Assembly (NCBI GenBank): GCA_947643665.1
Contig: CANRWW010000001.1
Span: 1-64,000 of the forward strand
From: an uncultured Porphyromonadaceae bacterium
GTDB lineage: Bacteria > Bacteroidota > Bacteroidia > Bacteroidales > Muribaculaceae
Length of the DNA: 64,000 bases
Direction: 5' to 3'
Shown here: positions 17,327-27,124 of the stretch, piece after piece
Layout: each line of letters starts with the position of its first letter
How positions within the stretch are numbered: position 1 is the first letter of the stretch
The notes under the pieces: model-generated
Seen by the model: only the letters and a program-made list of their open reading frames with translations
Databases searched by the model: none
Told to the model about the DNA's origin: nothing
Translations under genes and position numbers: made by a program

Positions 17327-17944
17327 TTACAGACGCCGTGGGCGTGCGGGAGGTTCACCGGTTTGCGGCCATATACGGATGAAACCGTCAAGGTCTTTTG
17401 GCCTGTCATTGGCGCTTTTTATGCGCAGGAAGTTGATTCGTGGCAGAGAATATCCGAAAACAACTTTCAGGCCGGAATGCACTTCCGTGATGGTGATATG
17501 GCTCCGGTCGGCAAGATGGAGGGTGAATCGGTGCGGCTTGTGTAAGCGTTTGCCGTCACATTTGGTAAACATCATGCAGTCATATGTTTCAGGTTTTCCG
17601 CATGGGGTGCATGTACCGGAAACTGTTCCTGGAAGTATTCCTGGCCGGGGGGAATCCAGGATTACCATAAGGTAGCTGTCTGCCAGCGTACGCCCGCTTC
17701 CTGGGGCGGTGCCGCTGATGATGGCTATTCTGGCACCGTCATCGCTTGATGTCCAAATTCCCTCTATGGGGTCTGTTGCGGTCTCTGTTATAAGCGATCT
17801 TATTGACTCCTCGCTACAATCAGGCATTACCCATGAGCAATCAGGCAATTCTATGGCATTGCATACCGAAACGGATAGTAGGTATGCCAGTATTGATGTT
17901 GATACTATTTTCAATTGCATTCCTGCCGGTGGGATGTGCGTCAA
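17327..17944 (-). CDS. Secreted hypothetical protein, 205 residues
   Basis: I do not recognise the family. A signal peptide is visible (MQLKIVSTSILAYLLSVSVCNA) from a second Met at residue 9 (position 17920), so the true start may be there. The mature part contains DPIEGIWTSSDDGARIAIISG, a pattern seen in secreted Bacteroidetes proteins, and several cysteines (CTPCGKPETYDCMMFTKCDG). The annotated ATG overlaps the stop of the DUF3078 gene by 4 bases, so it is coupled to an outer-membrane protein. Confidence 0.65.
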   Translation of the reverse strand: MTHIPPAGMQLKIVSTSILAYLLSVSVCNAIELPDCSWVMPDCSEESIRSLITETATDPIEGIWTSSDDGARIAIISGTAPGSGRTLADSYLMVILDSPRPGILPGTVSGTCTPCGKPETYDCMMFTKCDGKRLHKPHRFTLHLADRSHITITEVHSGLKVVFGYSLPRINFLRIKSANDRPKDLDGFIRIWPQTGEPPARPRRL

Positions 17945-19437
17945 CTACGTGCGAATTTGTATGTGAAACCGATAGATAGAATTTCTTTGAATTGCCATTT
18001 GTGCCATTTTGTTTCTTCTACCGGTTTGGCATCTGATTGGTAACGCAGGTGTGCGAATATGTTTGTAGAAAGGAACTTGTTGATATTGAATGTTATTCTG
18101 TGCTCCCAGTCGCCATATTCTGTTTCGTAATTGGTGAAAGCGAACATGCGTGTGAAATATTCAATGTTCCAAGCGAGCTTGGCGTTGAATCTCAATTCTA
18201 TGTTGGAACCGTATTGGCTTTTGGTCTTATGTCCTTCGTCTATACCGAACCATGTGGGATTGAGTTGTTCGTCGTCACGACAGATCTTGAGGTTGTATGA
18301 GAGCGGGTTGATGGATGCGCTGAAACTGATCGTTTTTTTATGATTCTCGTAGTTGTAGGTCATACCGACACCCACGTTGAGTTCTCCTGGAGAAAGGAAA
18401 TTTGAGGTGAGATCGTGGGAATTGTTTCTGTAATGGTTCAGCAGCTGCGTCTTGAATTGGGCATTGACTGAATAGAACCATCGTTTCCAAGCTCTGAAGC
18501 CGAAATTGGTGTTGATCTGGAGCAGATCTTCGGTGATGTTGTAATCATGTACTTCGTCATCTGGAGCGTTGTTTACACCAAGGCGGTATTGTGCGGTGGC
18601 CTCGAAATTCAGATTCGGATGGAATGCCGGATTGAGCCTTATTTTATAATACAAGTTCAGGATACCGTTCAGGTTTGATTTGCCGCCCTGATACCAGTTT
18701 GGGGAGATATAAGCCTGTGAGAACTGAAGGGAGCCGTCAAAGTTATGCAGCCAGTTTATACGTCCAAGGTCAACCCGTTTTGCCACACTCGCCATTTCCT
18801 TGACGTCCCTTGTGAACTCTGTGACATTGATCTTGGCGGTGGTGGGATCCACTTCCATTACAAATTCTTTCGGGGCACGCGGCATTGTCTCTATGTTGTA
18901 GCGTACCAGTTCGGGATATGCGATCATGAATTCCTGAAAACGCTGGCGTTGCAGGGCATCTCTTGCCACCGTACGTTCCGCCCAGTTCATGTCTTTCGGA
19001 AATGGGCTGTCCGGGCTGATGGGGTCTATGGCCTGCCGGGCTAAAGTTCCGTCATAGTTGACGAAAATAGCCGGGAGATAGAATGATTTTGGCATGAGCA
19101 TCTGTTCCACATCCATGTATGGATCCACAAGAAGATCCTGTGGTCCGAAGTCAAGTGAATCCAGAGGGTTGCCGTTTTCATCGGTAAGATCCCATAGCGA
19201 TGGGATTTTTTCTTTTGCCTTGCGTCTGTTGCGTGTGTTTTGACGCGCCTGGACTATTGTAAGCTCCGGTTGCGTGGCTGTGTCGGTTGCGCTTACGGCA
19301 ATTGTGTCTGACGACGCACTTACAGTTTCGCCGTCAAGTATTATTTCATCGAAAAGCGACTGCCCGTAGGTTTGAAATCCTCCTGCGGCTATCGTGGTAA
19401 TAATTGCAAGTATCCTTAAAAACATCCTCTTAATCAT
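17941..19437 (-). CDS. DUF3078 outer-membrane beta-barrel protein
   Basis: The product is about 498 residues from the ATG at 19437 (MIKRMFLRILAIITTIAAG), with a signal peptide ending near TYGQ. The second half is a series of amphipathic beta strands (WYQGGKSNLNGILNLYYKIRLNP, FGFRAWKRWFYSVNAQFKTQLL, GVGMTYNYENHKKTISFSASINP) and ends in the aromatic-rich GFTYKFARS, which fits an outer-membrane barrel of the DUF3078 type. The function is unknown. A -7 box lies only 9 bases before the ATG. It is the first gene of the operon running to aroB. Confidence 0.8.
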   Translation of the reverse strand: MIKRMFLRILAIITTIAAGGFQTYGQSLFDEIILDGETVSASSDTIAVSATDTATQPELTIVQARQNTRNRRKAKEKIPSLWDLTDENGNPLDSLDFGPQDLLVDPYMDVEQMLMPKSFYLPAIFVNYDGTLARQAIDPISPDSPFPKDMNWAERTVARDALQRQRFQEFMIAYPELVRYNIETMPRAPKEFVMEVDPTTAKINVTEFTRDVKEMASVAKRVDLGRINWLHNFDGSLQFSQAYISPNWYQGGKSNLNGILNLYYKIRLNPAFHPNLNFEATAQYRLGVNNAPDDEVHDYNITEDLLQINTNFGFRAWKRWFYSVNAQFKTQLLNHYRNNSHDLTSNFLSPGELNVGVGMTYNYENHKKTISFSASINPLSYNLKICRDDEQLNPTWFGIDEGHKTKSQYGSNIELRFNAKLAWNIEYFTRMFAFTNYETEYGDWEHRITFNINKFLSTNIFAHLRYQSDAKPVEETKWHKWQFKEILSIGFTYKFARS

Positions 19438-19445
19438 AGCACTTG

Positions 19446-19453
19446 CAAAAATA
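19446..19453 (-). promoter_or_regulatory. -7 box very close to the DUF3078 start
   Basis: The plus strand reads CAAAAATA (TATTTTTG on the minus strand). The transcript would begin within a few bases of the ATG at 19437. Either the mRNA is nearly leaderless or translation starts at the next Met (19425). Confidence 0.45.
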
Positions 19454-19523
19454 CGAAAATAATATAGTTTCCACAACCAAGAATTCTCTTTGTTTCTTGT
19501 TCCTTATCCATCCGGCAGTTGGG

Positions 19524-21917
19524 TTATCTGGCTTGTTGGTTCCAGAACTGTATGCTTATGCCAAGCGGCAGGGATTCCGCGGTTGTCAGCCGCAGGGTTC
19601 GTGAGGCTTTGTCGTAATCGGTTTTAATTTTTACCGGAGATAATCCGTCGGTTGCCCTGACGGATGAGGGTTGGCATACATTGTGGATCTCAAATGTGAT
19701 ATGGCGATTGGTTGGCATTTCGGGATAACTCCCTTTTACGGAGATTCCCAGTCCTATTTCGGTGCCGGTGTTGTCTGCAACCACTGTCAGCAATGAATAT
19801 TCGTTCCGTTCAAGCGAACGGGCTGATTCCAGATTGTCCTCGAAAATTACGCATTCCGTTTTTCCGCTTCCGGGTGTAGGATAATATTCTATGGTATAAT
19901 TATCTGTGCGGTAGTCAAGAGTATTGCCCATTTCATACCGTGCTTTTGGAATGAGGGCACCTCCGCGCACATATAGTGGCAGTATGTCAATAGGGGCTGC
20001 GGCTGTTATTGTGGTGTCTCCTTTGAATACTTGAGCAGGGTTGTTGTAGTCAACCCATGTTCCTTCAGGCAAGCGTACCTGCCGCGATGTTGCGCCTTGC
20101 CGCATTATAGGGGCTACAAGCAGGTCGCGCCCCCAAAGGTATTCGTCGGTGATGTCACTGTAGAGTTCTGGATGGGAGCAGTACATACCTATTGGGCGCA
20201 CAAGTGGCATCCCCTCTGATGCATTCTCATAAGCGAGGGTATAATTGTAAGGCAGCCATTCATAGCGTGCTTTTACGATGGGCAATAGTATCTCCTGGAG
20301 CCCTTCATAGACATATGGTTCGGCATAGCGGGTTGAATGGGTGCGGAGCACGGGAGAGAATAGGCCAAGCTGCATCCAGCGCACATACAGTTCGGGATCA
20401 ATGGGCTTTAGCGAGTCTACGGCGAATCCTCCGACATCGTGGCTCATATATCCCAGGCCGCTTAATCCGGAGTTAAGCATGATTTTCACTTGTGGTCGTA
20501 GTCCTCCCCACGATCTGGAAACATCGGTGCTCCAGGGAAATACGTTGTTACGTTGTAGCCCTGTAGTGCCTCCCCTCATCAGTGTCATAAGGCGTGTGTC
20601 AGGGTATTCTTCTTTGAAAAGGTCGTGGATAATGCCGCTCCAGTCGTTGCCGTATATGTTGTGGTATTCGCGGTTTGAGAGGCCGTTGGCATGGAACATC
20701 CCGTCGGGGTGCACTTCCGGTTCTCCAAGGTCCCCCCACCATCCTGTGATCCCTTCGTCTGTGAGCCGGCGGTACCGCCCGCGAAGCCATGCTCGGGTAT
20801 CGGGATTGGAAACATCAAGCATTCCACCTTCACCGACCCATATTTTCACCGGTTTAGTCTCCCCAATGCTGTCTTTGCCCAGCATGCCTTTGGAACTTAA
20901 TTCGTTGAAATTGTCAAGGCCTTTACCGTTCCGCAACACATAAGGTTGTGAGATGGCAACAAGATTTACACCTTGTTTTTTCAAGCGGGCAAGCATCTTC
21001 TTGTGGTTCGGCCACAGTGCCGGATCCCAGTCAAGCCGCCCCATATCTTCTTCCTTCCCATACCAGTAGAGGTCAAGGACGATTCCGTCAAGCGGATAAC
21101 CTCTTTTTTTCAGCATGGATACCACCGAGTCAACTTCATTGCGGTTTTTGTAGCCATATTTTGAAGTTATGTAGCCGAGGCTCCATAGCGGCGGCAGGTC
21201 CTGGCGCCCGGTAAGGGCGCTAAGTTCTTTGGGGAGTTTTTTTAATCCTTGAGGCGAATTGACGAAATAGTAGCTTACCGGAGTTTTTGATATGGTTGAA
21301 TATGTGATATCGTTTCCCGCAGTCATGGTTGCCTCGCCGAAGTCATCCATTACGATGGCATATCCCGTGGGGGATACGAGCAACGGCATCGTAATGTTCA
21401 TCTGGCTTATGCGTGGTTCACCGTCGCTGTAGCCATAGTTCTGGCGGTTGTACATCACCAAGGTGTCGCCACTCAGATTGATCTTATGGCCGCGTTCTCC
21501 AGCGCCGTGAAACGCTCCTCCGAATGTCTTTAGTGTAAGTTCGTTTCCCCCGTCGTCCCTTATGGTACGCTCGCCGTTATCATATAACAGGCGTCCGTTC
21601 CCTCCGTTGATCGTCAGTTCGCCAGAAGGGGTGATGGATGCTGTAAGTCCGGTGGGCGAACATATCGTCTTTTCACCGTTGCTCCTTTCCGTTATCGTGC
21701 CTGTGAAACCACCAGGCTGGAGCATTGATATTTTTGATACCGGCACGGTATCTCCGACCAATGTATTGGTCACTTTAAGCACATTGTCGTTGAGCGCAGT
21801 GACGGTCATTGTCCGTATTCCGTCAGCCGTTTCGATTGTTGCTGTGCAGGGTGTTTTTGCCATAGATGCCGCGTAGGCCATAGATGCCGCGGCCATAAGA
21901 ATCACAAATCGTTTCAT
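19524..21917 (-). CDS. Secreted GH31 alpha-glucosidase/transglucosylase-like enzyme
   Basis: I start this 797-residue protein at the ATG at 21917, giving a clean signal peptide (MKRFVILMAAASMAYAASMA); the earlier Met at 21962 would spoil it. GH31 marks are the substrate-pocket GIVLDLYWYG, the nucleophile region GWWGDLGEPEVHP (Asp near 396) and the acid/base region PWSTDVSRSWGG (Asp near 465), then GYMSHDVGGF. The GDLGEPE form resembles the oligosaccharide 4-alpha-glucosyltransferase (Agd31B) branch rather than classic alpha-glucosidases with DMNE. That is a judgement from memory. The enzyme probably acts on alpha-glucans in the periplasm. It follows ribE after a possible terminator. Confidence 0.87.
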   Translation of the reverse strand: MKRFVILMAAASMAYAASMAKTPCTATIETADGIRTMTVTALNDNVLKVTNTLVGDTVPVSKISMLQPGGFTGTITERSNGEKTICSPTGLTASITPSGELTINGGNGRLLYDNGERTIRDDGGNELTLKTFGGAFHGAGERGHKINLSGDTLVMYNRQNYGYSDGEPRISQMNITMPLLVSPTGYAIVMDDFGEATMTAGNDITYSTISKTPVSYYFVNSPQGLKKLPKELSALTGRQDLPPLWSLGYITSKYGYKNRNEVDSVVSMLKKRGYPLDGIVLDLYWYGKEEDMGRLDWDPALWPNHKKMLARLKKQGVNLVAISQPYVLRNGKGLDNFNELSSKGMLGKDSIGETKPVKIWVGEGGMLDVSNPDTRAWLRGRYRRLTDEGITGWWGDLGEPEVHPDGMFHANGLSNREYHNIYGNDWSGIIHDLFKEEYPDTRLMTLMRGGTTGLQRNNVFPWSTDVSRSWGGLRPQVKIMLNSGLSGLGYMSHDVGGFAVDSLKPIDPELYVRWMQLGLFSPVLRTHSTRYAEPYVYEGLQEILLPIVKARYEWLPYNYTLAYENASEGMPLVRPIGMYCSHPELYSDITDEYLWGRDLLVAPIMRQGATSRQVRLPEGTWVDYNNPAQVFKGDTTITAAAPIDILPLYVRGGALIPKARYEMGNTLDYRTDNYTIEYYPTPGSGKTECVIFEDNLESARSLERNEYSLLTVVADNTGTEIGLGISVKGSYPEMPTNRHITFEIHNVCQPSSVRATDGLSPVKIKTDYDKASRTLRLTTAESLPLGISIQFWNQQAR

Positions 21918-21942
21918 GGTTGGATGTAATGTAAGTAAAAAA

Positions 21943-21990
21943 CGGGAGCATGCGGATCGCATGCATTTTCATACGTTTCCGTTGCCCCCG
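21943..21990 (-). terminator. Possible terminator between ribE and the GH31 gene
   Basis: On the minus strand an outer AACGGG/CCCGTT stem surrounds a GCATGCG-ATC-CGCATGC hairpin (21948-21964) and is followed by TTTTTT (plus-strand AAAAAA at 21937-21942). It would end the pheT-yebC-ribE transcript. No separate GH31 promoter is clear. Confidence 0.45.
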
Positions 21991-22038
21991 TTGTAGTTAT
22001 GGGTCCGGCATGTATGAGCCATTGTGGCTCCAGCCGTT

Positions 22039-22638
22039 TCAGCCGATCATCTTGGCTATGTATTTGCCTATTATGTCAAATTCGATATTGACACGTGTGC
22101 CTACCGCTATATCGCAGAAATTGGTATGTTCAAGCGTGTAAGGTATGATAGCGACACGGAAGGTGTCTTCTTCCGAATCGCAGACGGTAAGGCTTACCCC
22201 GTTTACACACACCGAGCCTTTTTCGACCGTTACATATCCTTTGCGTTTCATTTCTGCCGGCACATCATAGCGGAATTTGAAGTAGCGGCTTCCCTCTACC
22301 TCTTCTATGTCTATGCATTCTGCCGTGCAGTCCACATGCCCCTGGACGATATGGCCGTCAAGGCGCCCGTTCATCACCATGCATCGCTCCAGATTTACAC
22401 GGCTCCCTTCGGTGAGGTCGCCGAGGTTGCTGCGGAGCAGTGTTTCTTCTATGGCTGTGACGGTATGGGTACCGTCTCCCGGAAGGGCGACAACAGTAAG
22501 GCATACACCGTTGTGCGCCACCGACTGGTCTATTTTCAACTCGTCTGCAAAGCCGGATGCCACAGTCAGATGCACGTTTCCACCTTCGCGCACTACTTTG
22601 CGTACGATGGCGGCTTCCTCTACAATGCCTGAGAACAT
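22039..22638 (-). CDS. ribE: Riboflavin synthase, alpha subunit
   Basis: The 199-residue enzyme converts two 6,7-dimethyl-8-ribityllumazines to riboflavin. It shows the two tandem lumazine-binding repeats of the family: residues 1-90 begin with MFSGIVEEAA and contain NGVCLTVVAL, and residues about 97-190 contain GHVDCTAECIDIEE and VNGVSLTVCDSEED. It begins 2 bases after yebC stops, so the two are probably co-translated. Other rib genes are not in the window. Confidence 0.94.
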   Translation of the reverse strand: MFSGIVEEAAIVRKVVREGGNVHLTVASGFADELKIDQSVAHNGVCLTVVALPGDGTHTVTAIEETLLRSNLGDLTEGSRVNLERCMVMNGRLDGHIVQGHVDCTAECIDIEEVEGSRYFKFRYDVPAEMKRKGYVTVEKGSVCVNGVSLTVCDSEEDTFRVAIIPYTLEHTNFCDIAVGTRVNIEFDIIGKYIAKMIG

Positions 22639-22640
22639 GG

Positions 22641-23357
22641 TCAGTCCTTCATGTTATGGAACACGTTCTGCACATCTTCATCCTCTTCAAGTTTCTCAAG
22701 GAGTTTGTCAATGGTCTCGCGCTGTTCGTCTGTCAGTTCTTTCAGGTCGTTGGGGATACGCACGAATTCGGTGCTGAGGATTTCAAAACCGTTGGCTTCA
22801 AGATACTGCTGGATATTGCTGTACTCCTCAAAAGCTCCGTATAGCATTACGGCTCCCTCTTCGTCGGCTTCCACCTCGTCCACACCATAATCAATGAGTT
22901 CAAGTTCGAGGTCTTCCAGAGACATGTCTGGTTTTGCCTGTATCTTAAGCATTACTTTGTGGTCGAAAAGGAAAGTTAATGAACCCTGTGTGCCCAGTGA
23001 ACCTCCATGCTTGGTGAAGTATGAGCGTACATTGGCTACGGTGCGGGTGTTGTTGTCTGTGGCAGCTTCCACAAATATGGCTACACCGAAAGGCCCGTAT
23101 CCTTCATATGTAATTTCCTTATAGTCTTTTGAGTCTTTGTCTGTGGCCTTTTTGATAGCACGTTCTACGGTATCTTTGGGCATGTTTTCAGCCTTTGCGT
23201 TCTGCATGAGCGCACGAAGGCGGGGATTGGTTGTAGGATCGGGACCTCCGGCTTTGACTGCAATGGTAATTTCCTTGCCAATGCGTGTGAAGGTTCTTGA
23301 CATGTTGCCCCATCTTTTGAGCTTTCTGGCTTTGCGGTATTCAAATGCGCGTCCCAT
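22641..23357 (-). CDS. YebC/PmpR-family protein
   Basis: The 238-residue protein matches the YebC family over its full length: GRAFEYRKARKLKRWGNMSRTFTRIGKEI at the start, NPRLRALMQNAKAENMPKDTVERAIKKA, then YEGYGPFGVAIFVEAATDNNTRTVANVRSYFTKHGGSLGTQGS. Family members act as transcription regulators or help translation of poly-proline stretches. A degenerate purine-rich repeat fills the gap to pheT. Confidence 0.93.
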   Translation of the reverse strand: MGRAFEYRKARKLKRWGNMSRTFTRIGKEITIAVKAGGPDPTTNPRLRALMQNAKAENMPKDTVERAIKKATDKDSKDYKEITYEGYGPFGVAIFVEAATDNNTRTVANVRSYFTKHGGSLGTQGSLTFLFDHKVMLKIQAKPDMSLEDLELELIDYGVDEVEADEEGAVMLYGAFEEYSNIQQYLEANGFEILSTEFVRIPNDLKELTDEQRETIDKLLEKLEEDEDVQNVFHNMKD

Positions 23358-23404
23358 ATTGTATTTTAATCGTTTATAGTATTGTCCATATTTAGAAACA
23401 GGAT

Positions 23405-23484
23405 GTCAGAAAACAGGAGATTTGGCTCTGGCAGCTTTGTTTTCTGATTGATGCCTGGTTTCTAATGTTCTAATTTCTTATTTA
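23405..23484. repeat. Degenerate purine/pyrimidine-rich repeat copy 1
   Basis: The core at 23455-23480 (CTGGTTTCTAATGTTCTAAT ...) is on the opposite strand a variant of the AGAAGTTAGAGCATTAGAAG unit seen at 40043-40067. It lies between pheT and yebC. Confidence 0.4.
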
Positions 23485-25959
23485 TTACCTAAGTTCCGCA
23501 CCTAGTTTTTTTGTAAGGTTGGTGATGACCTTGTTCATTACGCCATCAATCTGTTTGTCCTGTAAGGTCTTGTCATAATCTTGCAGTGTGACGGATATGG
23601 CGTATGACTTTTTGTTGGCCGGAAGGTTCTTCCCTTCGTAAACGTCGAAAAGGGTGATATCCCGTAGTAGTTTCCGTTCGCTTTCCTGGACTACAGCCTC
23701 TATCTGTGCCATGGTGACAGACTTGTCCACCAGCAGTGCGAGGTCGCGTTTTACAGGAAGGGTTTTAGGAAGCGGGGAGAATTCCACTTTCTTTTTGGCA
23801 ACCATACGGCATAGCGCATCCCAGTCCAGTTGGGCGTAAACCACAGGTTGCTTTATGTCTGTCTTGGCAAGTTCGGTTTTGGCTACAAGTCCTAAATGCC
23901 CGAGAAGTTTACCCGAACGGGTATTTATCTCAAGGTAAGCGGAGAATATGTTGTTGCCGTTGCCGCGCGCAATGGTGGTTTCTTTTTCGCTGACGCCGAG
24001 GCGTGCGAGCACATTTGCCACCACGGCCTTGAGATCGAAGAAAGTTGCTTCTTCTGCCTGGCGGCTCCAGTTGGCATGGCGTATGTCTCCTGTAAGCCAT
24101 ATTGCCAGCCGTGCGCCTTCGCTTATGCCGCCGAGGGGTTTTTCGGCAGTTGGTTCTACTGTCGGGTCAAGTGAATATACATTTCCGAATTCATAGAACG
24201 CCAGATCAGCCGATTTGCGGTTTATGTTATGTGATAATGATTCCAGCCCACCGAAAAGCAGTGTCTGCCGCATTACATTCAGGTCGGTGCTGAGAGGGTT
24301 CAGAAGTTTCACACAATGGTCAACTGGATATGCTGCCAGGTCATTGTAGTAGCGTTCGGCTGTCAGTGAATTGTTCAGTATCTCGTTGAATCCTTGGGCT
24401 GTAAGCTGTTCGGATATGAGCTGTTGGAGATGTTCTGCTTCGGCGGTGTGCGATTTGAACTGCAGAGAAGAATGCACTGTGTCGGTAAATTCTACGTTGT
24501 TGTATCCGTAGATGCGGAGCACCTCTTCTACGACATCGCACGGACGTGTCACGTCCACACGGTAGCGTGGTACCAGGAGGTCTGTTTCCCCTTCCCTGCG
24601 TGCTGCCGTTTCTATTTCTAGCGAGCGGAGTATGGAGTCTACTGTATCCTGGGGAATCTCTTTGCCTACAAGGCTGTTGAGATAGCTGTAGCTGAGTGTG
24701 ACTGGCCACGGTTCTGCCTTTACAGGGTATATGTCCGTCGGCTCGCCGCATATCTCGCCTCCGGCGAGTTCTTTTACCATAAGGGCTGCGAGTTTCAAGG
24801 CATACATGCATGCGTTGGGGTCAAGACCGCGTTCATACCGGAACGAAGCGTCGGTAGACAGACCGTGCCGGCGTGCCGTACGGCGTATGCGGGTGGGGTG
24901 GAAGCATGCGCTTTCAATGAATATGTCGGTGGTGTTTTCAGTTACACCGGAATCCAGACCGCCAAACACGCCGCCGATGCACATCGGTTTCTCTGCGTCG
25001 CAGATCATTATGTCGGCAGCTGAAAGTTTGCGCTCAACTCCGTCAAGGGTGACGAATTTGGTGCCTTCCTCCACGGTACGTACCACGATTTTCCCTCCTG
25101 CCACTTTGTTCAGGTCAAAGCAGTGGAGCGGCTGGCCGAAGCCGTGCAGTATGTAGTTGGTTATGTCCACCACATTATTTATGCTGCGTACTCCTATGGC
25201 ACCCAAGCGCTGCTGGAGCCATTCGGGGCTTTCTTTCACTTGTACGCCACGGATGGTGACCCCGCAGTAACGTGGTGCTCCCTCTTTGTCGGCCACTTCC
25301 ACTTCAACAGCACCGTCAGTGCGGTCTGTCGCGAAACCGTCAACAGACGGACGGTGCAGGTCGGAATGGTCAAGATGGCAGTCAAGGTAAGCGGCAAGGT
25401 CGCGTGCCACCCCATAGTGGCTTGCGGCATCAATGCGGTTGGGGGTCAGGTCAACCTCCATCACCCAGTCGCTTTTGAGGTCAAAATATTCTGCTGCCGG
25501 TGTACCAGCCTTTGGCGCTTTGCCTTCAGGTATGACAATGATCCCGTCGTGTGAGGTACCTACCCCTATTTCATCTTCCGCACAGATCATGCCGAGAGAT
25601 TCTACACCACGGATCTTGGATTTCTTTATCTGGAACGATTCGTCGCCACTATAAAGCATGGTGCCGACAGTGGCAACCACTACTGTCTGTCCGGCGGCGA
25701 CATTCGGAGCGCCGCATACGATTTGGGTCGGTTCTCCGTCGCCGAGATCTACAGTCGTCACATGCAGGTGATCGCTGTTGGGGTGCTCCACGCATGTGAG
25801 CACTTTTCCGATCACAAGACCTTTGAGACCTCCTTTTACCGATTCCACTTCCTCCAGGCCATCGGTTTCAAGACCTATGGAGGTGAGTGCCTCGCTCACC
25901 TGTGCCGGTGCCAGGTCGAAGTCGAGGTATTCCTTTAACCAATTGTATGATATGTTCAT
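23485..25959 (-). CDS. pheT: Phenylalanyl-tRNA synthetase, beta subunit
   Basis: The 824-residue subunit pairs with PheS, which is not in the window, to charge tRNA-Phe. Domains in order are an EMAP-II-like tRNA-binding domain (about 40-155, VIGKVLTCVEHPNSDHLHVTTVDLGDG), the B3/B4 editing domain (about 215-390), the B5 domain (about 410-480, SYLNSLVGKEI), a catalytic-core-like domain, and the C-terminal FDX-ACB anticodon-binding domain (FSPLPKTLPVKRDLALLVDKSV). The length is normal. A -7 box lies 27 bases upstream. Confidence 0.96.
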   Translation of the reverse strand: MNISYNWLKEYLDFDLAPAQVSEALTSIGLETDGLEEVESVKGGLKGLVIGKVLTCVEHPNSDHLHVTTVDLGDGEPTQIVCGAPNVAAGQTVVVATVGTMLYSGDESFQIKKSKIRGVESLGMICAEDEIGVGTSHDGIIVIPEGKAPKAGTPAAEYFDLKSDWVMEVDLTPNRIDAASHYGVARDLAAYLDCHLDHSDLHRPSVDGFATDRTDGAVEVEVADKEGAPRYCGVTIRGVQVKESPEWLQQRLGAIGVRSINNVVDITNYILHGFGQPLHCFDLNKVAGGKIVVRTVEEGTKFVTLDGVERKLSAADIMICDAEKPMCIGGVFGGLDSGVTENTTDIFIESACFHPTRIRRTARRHGLSTDASFRYERGLDPNACMYALKLAALMVKELAGGEICGEPTDIYPVKAEPWPVTLSYSYLNSLVGKEIPQDTVDSILRSLEIETAARREGETDLLVPRYRVDVTRPCDVVEEVLRIYGYNNVEFTDTVHSSLQFKSHTAEAEHLQQLISEQLTAQGFNEILNNSLTAERYYNDLAAYPVDHCVKLLNPLSTDLNVMRQTLLFGGLESLSHNINRKSADLAFYEFGNVYSLDPTVEPTAEKPLGGISEGARLAIWLTGDIRHANWSRQAEEATFFDLKAVVANVLARLGVSEKETTIARGNGNNIFSAYLEINTRSGKLLGHLGLVAKTELAKTDIKQPVVYAQLDWDALCRMVAKKKVEFSPLPKTLPVKRDLALLVDKSVTMAQIEAVVQESERKLLRDITLFDVYEGKNLPANKKSYAISVTLQDYDKTLQDKQIDGVMNKVITNLTKKLGAELR

Positions 25960-25985
25960 TGCGTTAGGTAAGAGCTTACAATCTG

Positions 25986-25993
25986 CAAATTTA
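25986..25993 (-). promoter_or_regulatory. -7 box for pheT (TAAATTTG on minus strand)
   Basis: The plus strand reads CAAATTTA, 27 bases upstream of the pheT start. It separates the pheT-yebC-ribE unit from the exopolysaccharide operon upstream. Confidence 0.6.
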
Positions 25994-26050
25994 GCAAAAA
26001 TTTCCCAATCTCATGTTTGTTAATGCCGTTATACGTGAGACTTTTTCAAC

Positions 26051-27124
26051 TCACTGTCCGTTCTCAAGCAGTGAGTTGTAAAGAGAGCTGAGGCTGTGGT
26101 CCACTTCTGCCGGAAAAAATTCCTTTACTTTATCATAGGCTTTTTCCCCCATCATATTGCGGAGGGTGGGATTTTCAAGCAGCGTATCTATGGCCGCCGC
26201 GATTGATTTTTTGTCTCCGGGGGCGGTAAGGATTCCGCTTTCACCATCGGTGACGATGGCAGGGATGCCTCCTATAACGGTAGAGATTACCGGTTTACGG
26301 TAGCTCATAGCTTCAAGTATGGAGATTGGCACACCTTCGTAGTACGATGGGAGTATGTAAGTGTCTGTCTCCTGCAACAGACGGGCTTTCTCTTTGCCGC
26401 TTATCCATCCGGCATATTCCACTATGCCGCCAAGACCTCTGTCTTCCACGATCTTGCAGAAACGTTCCACTTCCCCGTTTCCACCGACGGTGAGTTTCAG
26501 TTTGCCGAGGTATCTGTCTTTGTGTTCCTCTATTATATCAAGAAGGTCATATATCCCTTTTTCCTTTGTGATTTTGCCGAGAAAGGTAAGGTGGAAACAT
26601 TCGCATGCATTTTGTGCACGATTGCCTTGCTGTTCGCAGGGGGGCGACACTACATTGTTGATTATGCGTACCTCACGGCATTTGAGTTCTTTAATGAAAA
26701 ATTCTTTCCATTCCTGCGATAGCGCTACCACACAGTCGGCGAGTGCGAGGGTTTCCATTACGGCAGCGGGATGTCCGGCACAAAAACGTCTGAATCCACC
26801 CCCATGATTGTGGTATACCACCTTTTTGCCGAATAGTTTTGCCATGCGTATGAATATACGTTTCCTCCAGAAACTGGCATCTGATGCAGCGTGCACGTGC
26901 ACTATCTTTATCTCTCTGTCAAAAAGCATTTTTCCGGTGAATTTGGCTAGCCCTTCACATGCCACAAGGGCTTTCTTAAGTTTGCCGCCGTTTACGCATG
27001 TGCGCACAAACTTGAACGGTTCGATGAATTTGCTGTATTCATGCTCCACCGATGCTATGCCTCCGACCGGATTTTTATGGTCAATTCCTATATAGAGTAC
27101 TTTTGAGGCTATGTTTTTATCCAT
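26051..27124 (-). CDS. GT4-family glycosyltransferase, last gene of the exopolysaccharide operon
   Basis: The 357-residue protein has the GT-B fold of GT4 enzymes. The N-terminal part has a GGIASVEHEYSKF loop, and the C-terminal part has FLGKITKEKGIYDLLDIIEE and the nucleotide-sugar site PSYYEGVPISILEAMSYRKPVISTVIGGIPAIVTDGESG with the EX7E-type pair of Glu residues. Donor and acceptor cannot be told. It overlaps the previous glycosyltransferase by 8 bases and ends the operon. Confidence 0.88.
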   Translation of the reverse strand: MDKNIASKVLYIGIDHKNPVGGIASVEHEYSKFIEPFKFVRTCVNGGKLKKALVACEGLAKFTGKMLFDREIKIVHVHAASDASFWRKRIFIRMAKLFGKKVVYHNHGGGFRRFCAGHPAAVMETLALADCVVALSQEWKEFFIKELKCREVRIINNVVSPPCEQQGNRAQNACECFHLTFLGKITKEKGIYDLLDIIEEHKDRYLGKLKLTVGGNGEVERFCKIVEDRGLGGIVEYAGWISGKEKARLLQETDTYILPSYYEGVPISILEAMSYRKPVISTVIGGIPAIVTDGESGILTAPGDKKSIAAAIDTLLENPTLRNMMGEKAYDKVKEFFPAEVDHSLSSLYNSLLENGQ

